Of a stretch of DNA of 64,000 nt, positions 60,386 to 64,000 are shown in pieces. The DNA comes from Anaeramoeba flamelloides. Its lineage: Eukaryota > Metamonada > Anaeramoebidae. The DNA is taken from positions 124,001-188,000 of the forward strand of contig JANTQA010000030.1 of assembly GCA_027625915.1 (NCBI GenBank), written 5' to 3'. The number at the start of each line of letters is the position of its first letter. Positions within the stretch are counted from its first letter, which is position 1. The notes below the pieces were generated by a model that saw only the letters and a program-made list of their open reading frames with translations, was not told where the DNA came from and did not search any database. The position numbers were made by a program, and so were the translations under genes.

Positions 60386-63181
60386 TTCTACTTAAATTAA
60401 TAGATATTTATAGCGCCACTAAAAGAGAATGATATCTTAAAACAAAAAGATTTAAATGAAATTTTTAGTAATGTTGAATCAATTTATCAATTAAATTTAA
60501 ATTTATATGGGAAATTATTAAAAAGGAAAAGCAATTTAACAACTCAAAAATGGGCAGATATCTTTTCCCATTTTGTACCATTTTTAAAATTATATTCTGG
60601 GTTTATCAGTAATTATGATACTGCACTAAGTTCAATAAAAAAAAATTTAAAAAAAAATCAAAAATTCTCTCGTTTTTTAAAAAGGACTCATAAATTAGAA
60701 AAATTAAAAGCTTTAAAACTCACCGATTTTTTGATTACCCCGGTACAAAGGCTTCCAAGATATGTAATGTTAATCCAGGTAAAGTCTTTTAAAGCAATTC
60801 CATTTACCAATCTAATACCCACGATTTTAATATTTGAATCTTTCTTTAATCAATTTTTTTTTATCATATCCATTAATATGGTTAAATATATTACAAATAA
60901 AAAATAACAATAAAAAAAAAAAAAAATAACAATAAAATAAAAAATAAAAAAAAAAATTCAAAAAAAAATAAAAAAGGGTATAGTTGAATGCATGGATATA
61001 AATCATAAAGAAAGGAAAGAATTTGAATTAGTACTTTCAAAAATTAGATGTGTTGCTGACCACGTAAATCAGATTAAAAATATTTCAGACAATTTTCGAA
61101 AACTAGTCTCAATTCAAATTAAACTTTCAAATTCCGATGAATTATTAGATGTAACTTCTGGTAGAAGATTAATACATGAAGATCATTTAAAACAACAAAA
61201 TTGCATGGAACCTTCTAAAAGCTGGGGCCTTTTGTTTAATGACCTATTTGTATCTGCTATTAAAACAGCAGAAGGGAAATTTGAAGCGAAAATTGTCCTG
61301 TCAATGGATTCACTTCATATTGCTAGTTTTAAATCGATCTCAAGTAAGAAATAATTGTTTTATTTTTATTTTCTTTTTTTTTTTTTTTTATTTCATTTCA
61401 TCTTTGTTTACCTTGAAATATTTTTCTTCCATTCTTTTTTTTTTTTTTTTTTTTGATTTTTTTATTTATATATTATCTCTCTATTATAGAAACGGATAAT
61501 ACCTTTGTTCTTTTCAGTAGAAAAGAAAAATATTATTTTGTTGCTGATGATAAACTTCATAGAGAACAATGGCTTGAAAGAATAAATGGAGTATTTGAAG
61601 AAAATGAAAAACAAAGAAAAGCATTATTAAAAAAAAATTATTGGAAAAAAATTATACCAATTGGAGAAACACCGCCACCAATTTATTGGTCTCAAGGATG
61701 TATATCAGATGGTTATTTCTATATTTTTGGAGGGAAAACAAATAAAGAGCATTCAAATCTTAAAGATTTTTTATTTTATCGTCTGAATTTAGGTAATTAT
61801 TAAAATGTCCTTTTTTTCTTATATAATCCCCAATTCAAAATTTTTGAAAAAAAAAAACAATCTTAGTTAATAAAGTAATTATATAAGAAATACTAAATTA
61901 GAACCACTGATTAATTGTACTGTTAACAATTATTTATCATTTACAATACTCACAAAACAATAAATAAATAATTATCAATCAAAAATAAAAAAATACTCGG
62001 TCAAATAAAACTGAATGAGGAATTTATTGTTAAGGGTTTAATGTTAAAAAACACTTGATCTGTTAAAGAGAGAATTTTAGAAAACTGAATTGGGACTTCC
62101 CATTCAAAGAATATCTAAGTAGACTCAGCCATTTGAAGAATTTTAAACCCAATTTAGTTTTCTAAAAAAGAATTTTGGAATGAGAACAACAAAAAAACCC
62201 ATCGAAAAATCCGTTCAAATTTCTATTAACAATTATTGATCGATCAAAGATAAGAGACCATCAACTAATTTTATTTGGGGTTTTCTCTTTAGAAAAACTC
62301 AATCGAAAACTTAATAATCATTCTCGAAAAATTTTTTTGATCGAATGAAAACTATTGCTGAAATTAGAAAAAAATGAAATCAAAACGAAAAACAAAAAAA
62401 CTAAAAAATGATAAAAATATTTTTCAAAAAATCAATTTTATTTCACATTTGAATAAAATTGTGAAATTTTGATTCTTTGAATTATTTTAACTGTTTTAAT
62501 TGCCTCAAAAATTTTGAATTTTAGTTTATATCCCTCAATTAAATTTACCAGAAATCAATATTTATTCCATTAATAACATTAAACAAATTTAAAAAATGTT
62601 TAAAAATATTCCAAAAAAAAAAAATAAATGAATCAAAATATCATAGAAAATTGGGAATGGGAAGTCATTGCTCCCGAATCTGGTGATTTACCGTCTTACA
62701 GATTTGGACATACGCTTTCTGCAATAAAAAATTCATTATTTCTTTTTGGGGGTACAAATGGGAAAAAAAGATTTGGTGATCTTCACATTTATTTAATTGA
62801 CGAAAATAAATGGGAAAATGAACCTCAAGTTTTTGGAATACAACCAACGAATAGATCAGGCCATTCCTCTTCAGCAATTGGGGATTTAATTTGGATTTTT
62901 GGTGGCCGAGCAGAAAACGGAGTAAAATATTTTCATCATGAGTTGAGAAAAAAAAAAATTGATTTCAAATTTTAATTTCAAATAAACTTTTTTTTAATGC
63001 TTTTAATTTATTTGTTAATTTTAACAATAGGACTACTTAGATGATCTTCATTGTCTAGACACAAAAACCAATTCTTGGTATAATCTTCAAATAGAGGGAA
63101 TGAACCCAAGCCCAAGAGCATGGCACACCGCAAATTTCATTGATGAACAATTAATCATTTATGGTGGAGGCTGTTATTCAA
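59048..63181 (+). CDS. Rho guanine-nucleotide exchange factor: DH-PH domains followed by kelch repeats (partial, runs off right edge)
   Basis: Activates Rho/Rac GTPases by nucleotide exchange (DH), with PH-mediated membrane docking and a kelch propeller as interaction module. Exons: about 59048-59144, 60404-60778, 60977-61343, 61490-61792, 62647-62921 and 63031-63181; from 60404 on, junctions are GT-AG and in phase. DH: ELIDTEKTFIKNLEILIN, then the diagnostic LTDFLITPVQRLPRYVMLIQ and LSKIRCVADHVNQ. PH: WGLLFNDLFVSAIKTAEG to FVLFSRKEKYYFVADDKLHR then EQWLERINGVFEE. Kelch: GCISDGYFYIFGGKTN, YRFGHTLSAIKNSLFLFGGT, NRSGHSSSAIGDLIWIFGGR and PRAWHTANFIDEQLIIYGGG. Oddity: the first exon is frame-broken at an A9T8 tract (59067-59083), where one extra A or T would restore it; likely a homopolymer error. 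The next exon lies beyond the window. Confidence 0.85.
59145..60403 (+). other. 1.26-kb intron within the DH domain, filled by a dispersed repeat
   Basis: Donor GTAAGT at 59145 and acceptor TAG at 60401-60403, splitting the DH domain after its first helix. Almost all of it is the large repeat whose inverted copy lies at 17405-18560. A (TA)n run of about 30 bases (60355-60385) sits just before the acceptor. Confidence 0.75.
59330..60250 (+). repeat. Large dispersed repeat, copy B
   Basis: Starts near GATTCAACAAAATTACCTCC (59350), then a CTCTAAA...TTTAGAG hairpin, TTGAATGGGCTGGTGGTTG, TCCTTTTATGTCG, a long poly-T, and then a GC-richer block with two tandem ~33-bp units (CCCAGTACAAGATACCGACT / CCCAGTCCAAGTAACGACTC) and AGATCTGATCATGAACAAGT. 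The inverted copy is 17405-18560. The plus and minus frames at 59681-60037 lie in it and are not genes. Confidence 0.7.
62055..62530. repeat. SINE-like copy 4 joined to an inverted 0.34-kb repeat copy
   Basis: 62055-62180 holds GATCTGTTAAAGAGAGAATT, a TTCAAAGAATATC block and CAATTTAGTTTTCTAAA, like the copies at 7885 and 41270. 62185-62530 is the reverse complement of 40735-41080 and 41700-42045 (ATTGATCGATCAAAGATAAG, CATCAACTAATTTTATTTGG, TTTTAACTGTTTTAATTG). Both lie in the Rho-GEF intron between 61793 and 62646. Confidence 0.6.
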
Positions 63182-64000
63182 GTAAATATTTTTCAAATAT
63201 AATAATTCATTTCTTACTTCTTTTTTTTTTTTTTTCATTATATTCTCTCCAAATTGGTGTTTATTAATATTTGTCTTTCTTGAAATCATTACTGAAAGTT
63301 ATAAAAACAAAAATAACTCAATTTTTCAATTTTTGTTTTTTACAAATTGATTTTAATTTAACTCTATTCAAATCTTGTTCCATTCAATATCGGTCTGATT
63401 GCTGCCATATTCTTATCAAATCTGAAAATTTTATTTAAACAAAAACAAAAAGTAAAAAAAGTAATTTACAAATAACAAAAAAAAATGAGTCAACAATTTT
63501 AATTGTAAAATGGTATCAAAAAGTAAAATGTTATACAAATATGCTTATTATTATTTACCACTGATCAATCAATGTTACATGAAATAAAATTCAAAATGGA
63601 ATAATAGCAATTGTTTAAATCTTAAGGGTCTAGTCATTTACCGTGAATATACTCCATACTCAAGGGGTGGTACGAGACCAAAAAGGGTATTCTGAAATAC
63701 CCTATCTTTTGGTTGACAAAATTCAAATAACAAAAAAAAATTTTCATTGGATCTCTTAGACAAAAAATTCAACAAAGAAAAATAAGTTTAAAAGAGTTCT
63801 CAATTTCAAAAAATCAAAATTTAAAAAAAAAATTCATCTTTTCTCATTTTCTATTTCCAAATGGTTAAATTTCTTTAATTTAAAACAAATTGCTTTCTTG
63901 AATTTCGCAATCAATTTAATTCAATTTAGTCTGATTTGTGGTTATTTTGTAACCCTATAAATTTGATAAAGTATGGATTATGTAATATTCTTACGATAAA
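63182..64000 (+). other. Start of the next Rho-GEF intron, including a repeat copy at the window edge
   Basis: Donor GTAAATA follows 63181. No further kelch exon is visible. 63795-64000 matches 32600-32820 (CTCAATTTCAAAAAATCAAA, CGCAATCAATTTAATTC, TGTGGTTATTTTGTAACC) and runs off the edge. A CTTAAGGGTCTAGTC at 63621 resembles the TTAAGGGA element ends and may mark the left end of that element. Confidence 0.55.

Noticed and set aside
60992-61343. Independent gene starting at ATG 60992 (MDINHKERKEF)
   Set aside because: The acceptor at 60975-60976 joins it in phase to the DH exon, making LPRYVMLIQ-GIVECMDINHK, so the ATG is internal.
62525-62646. Alternative start of the kelch exon at 62525 or the ATG at 62628
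   Set aside because: Both give frames with stops or non-kelch sequence. The acceptor ATCATAG at 62640-62646 joins the preceding exon in phase and yields ENWEWEV, a natural kelch strand.

Overview
This is a very AT-rich eukaryotic (protist) window with few genes, large repeat-filled introns and dense dispersed non-coding repeats. I read six protein-coding loci, all with standard-code stops and GT-AG introns (donors GTAAG, GTAAA, GTTTG or GTTC). The RCC1-BTB protein, the canonical heterotrimeric G-protein alpha subunit and the IQ/DH/PH/kelch Rho-GEF are types expanded in free-living amoebae. The phrasing of the RCC1-BTB C-terminus recalls Anaeramoeba proteins, but that assignment rests on memory only. 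I found no rRNA, convincing tRNA, CRISPR array, or bacterial, retroviral or viral gene.

Layout. 1-126: last exon of a gene entering from the left. 127-6652: non-coding repeats. 6653-7262 (+): prefoldin subunit 6. 7263-11748: non-coding, with two palindrome clusters. 22300-11749 (-): a 566-residue RCC1-BTB protein in three exons, with introns of about 5.3 and 3.5 kb full of repeats. 22301-28828: repeats. 28829-29493 (+): ribosomal protein uS10 (RPS20). 29494-36111: repeats. 46062-36112 (-): a complete 348-residue G alpha subunit in six exons, with introns of about 4.9 and 3.6 kb. 46063-53383: repeats, including a 1.3-kb element with target duplication. 53384 to beyond 64000 (+): IQ-motif exon(s), then a DH-PH-kelch Rho-GEF running off the right edge.

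The two housekeeping genes (prefoldin 6, uS10) have introns of about 115-170 bp. The three signalling genes have introns of 3.5-5.3 kb built from mobile-element debris: TA-flanked terminal-inverted-repeat elements in several families, nested foldbacks, a short retroposon-like repeat with a 16-bp target duplication, and clusters of modular palindromes sharing AGGTTTT...AAAACCT arms. These repeats occur in several copies and both orientations, and they are the main novelty here. G alpha, Rho-GEF and RCC1/BTB proteins would fit one signalling theme, but eukaryotic gene adjacency does not prove a shared pathway.

Two conserved genes (prefoldin 6 and the first DH exon) lose frame exactly at long A or A/T homopolymers, which looks more like sequence or assembly error than gene decay.
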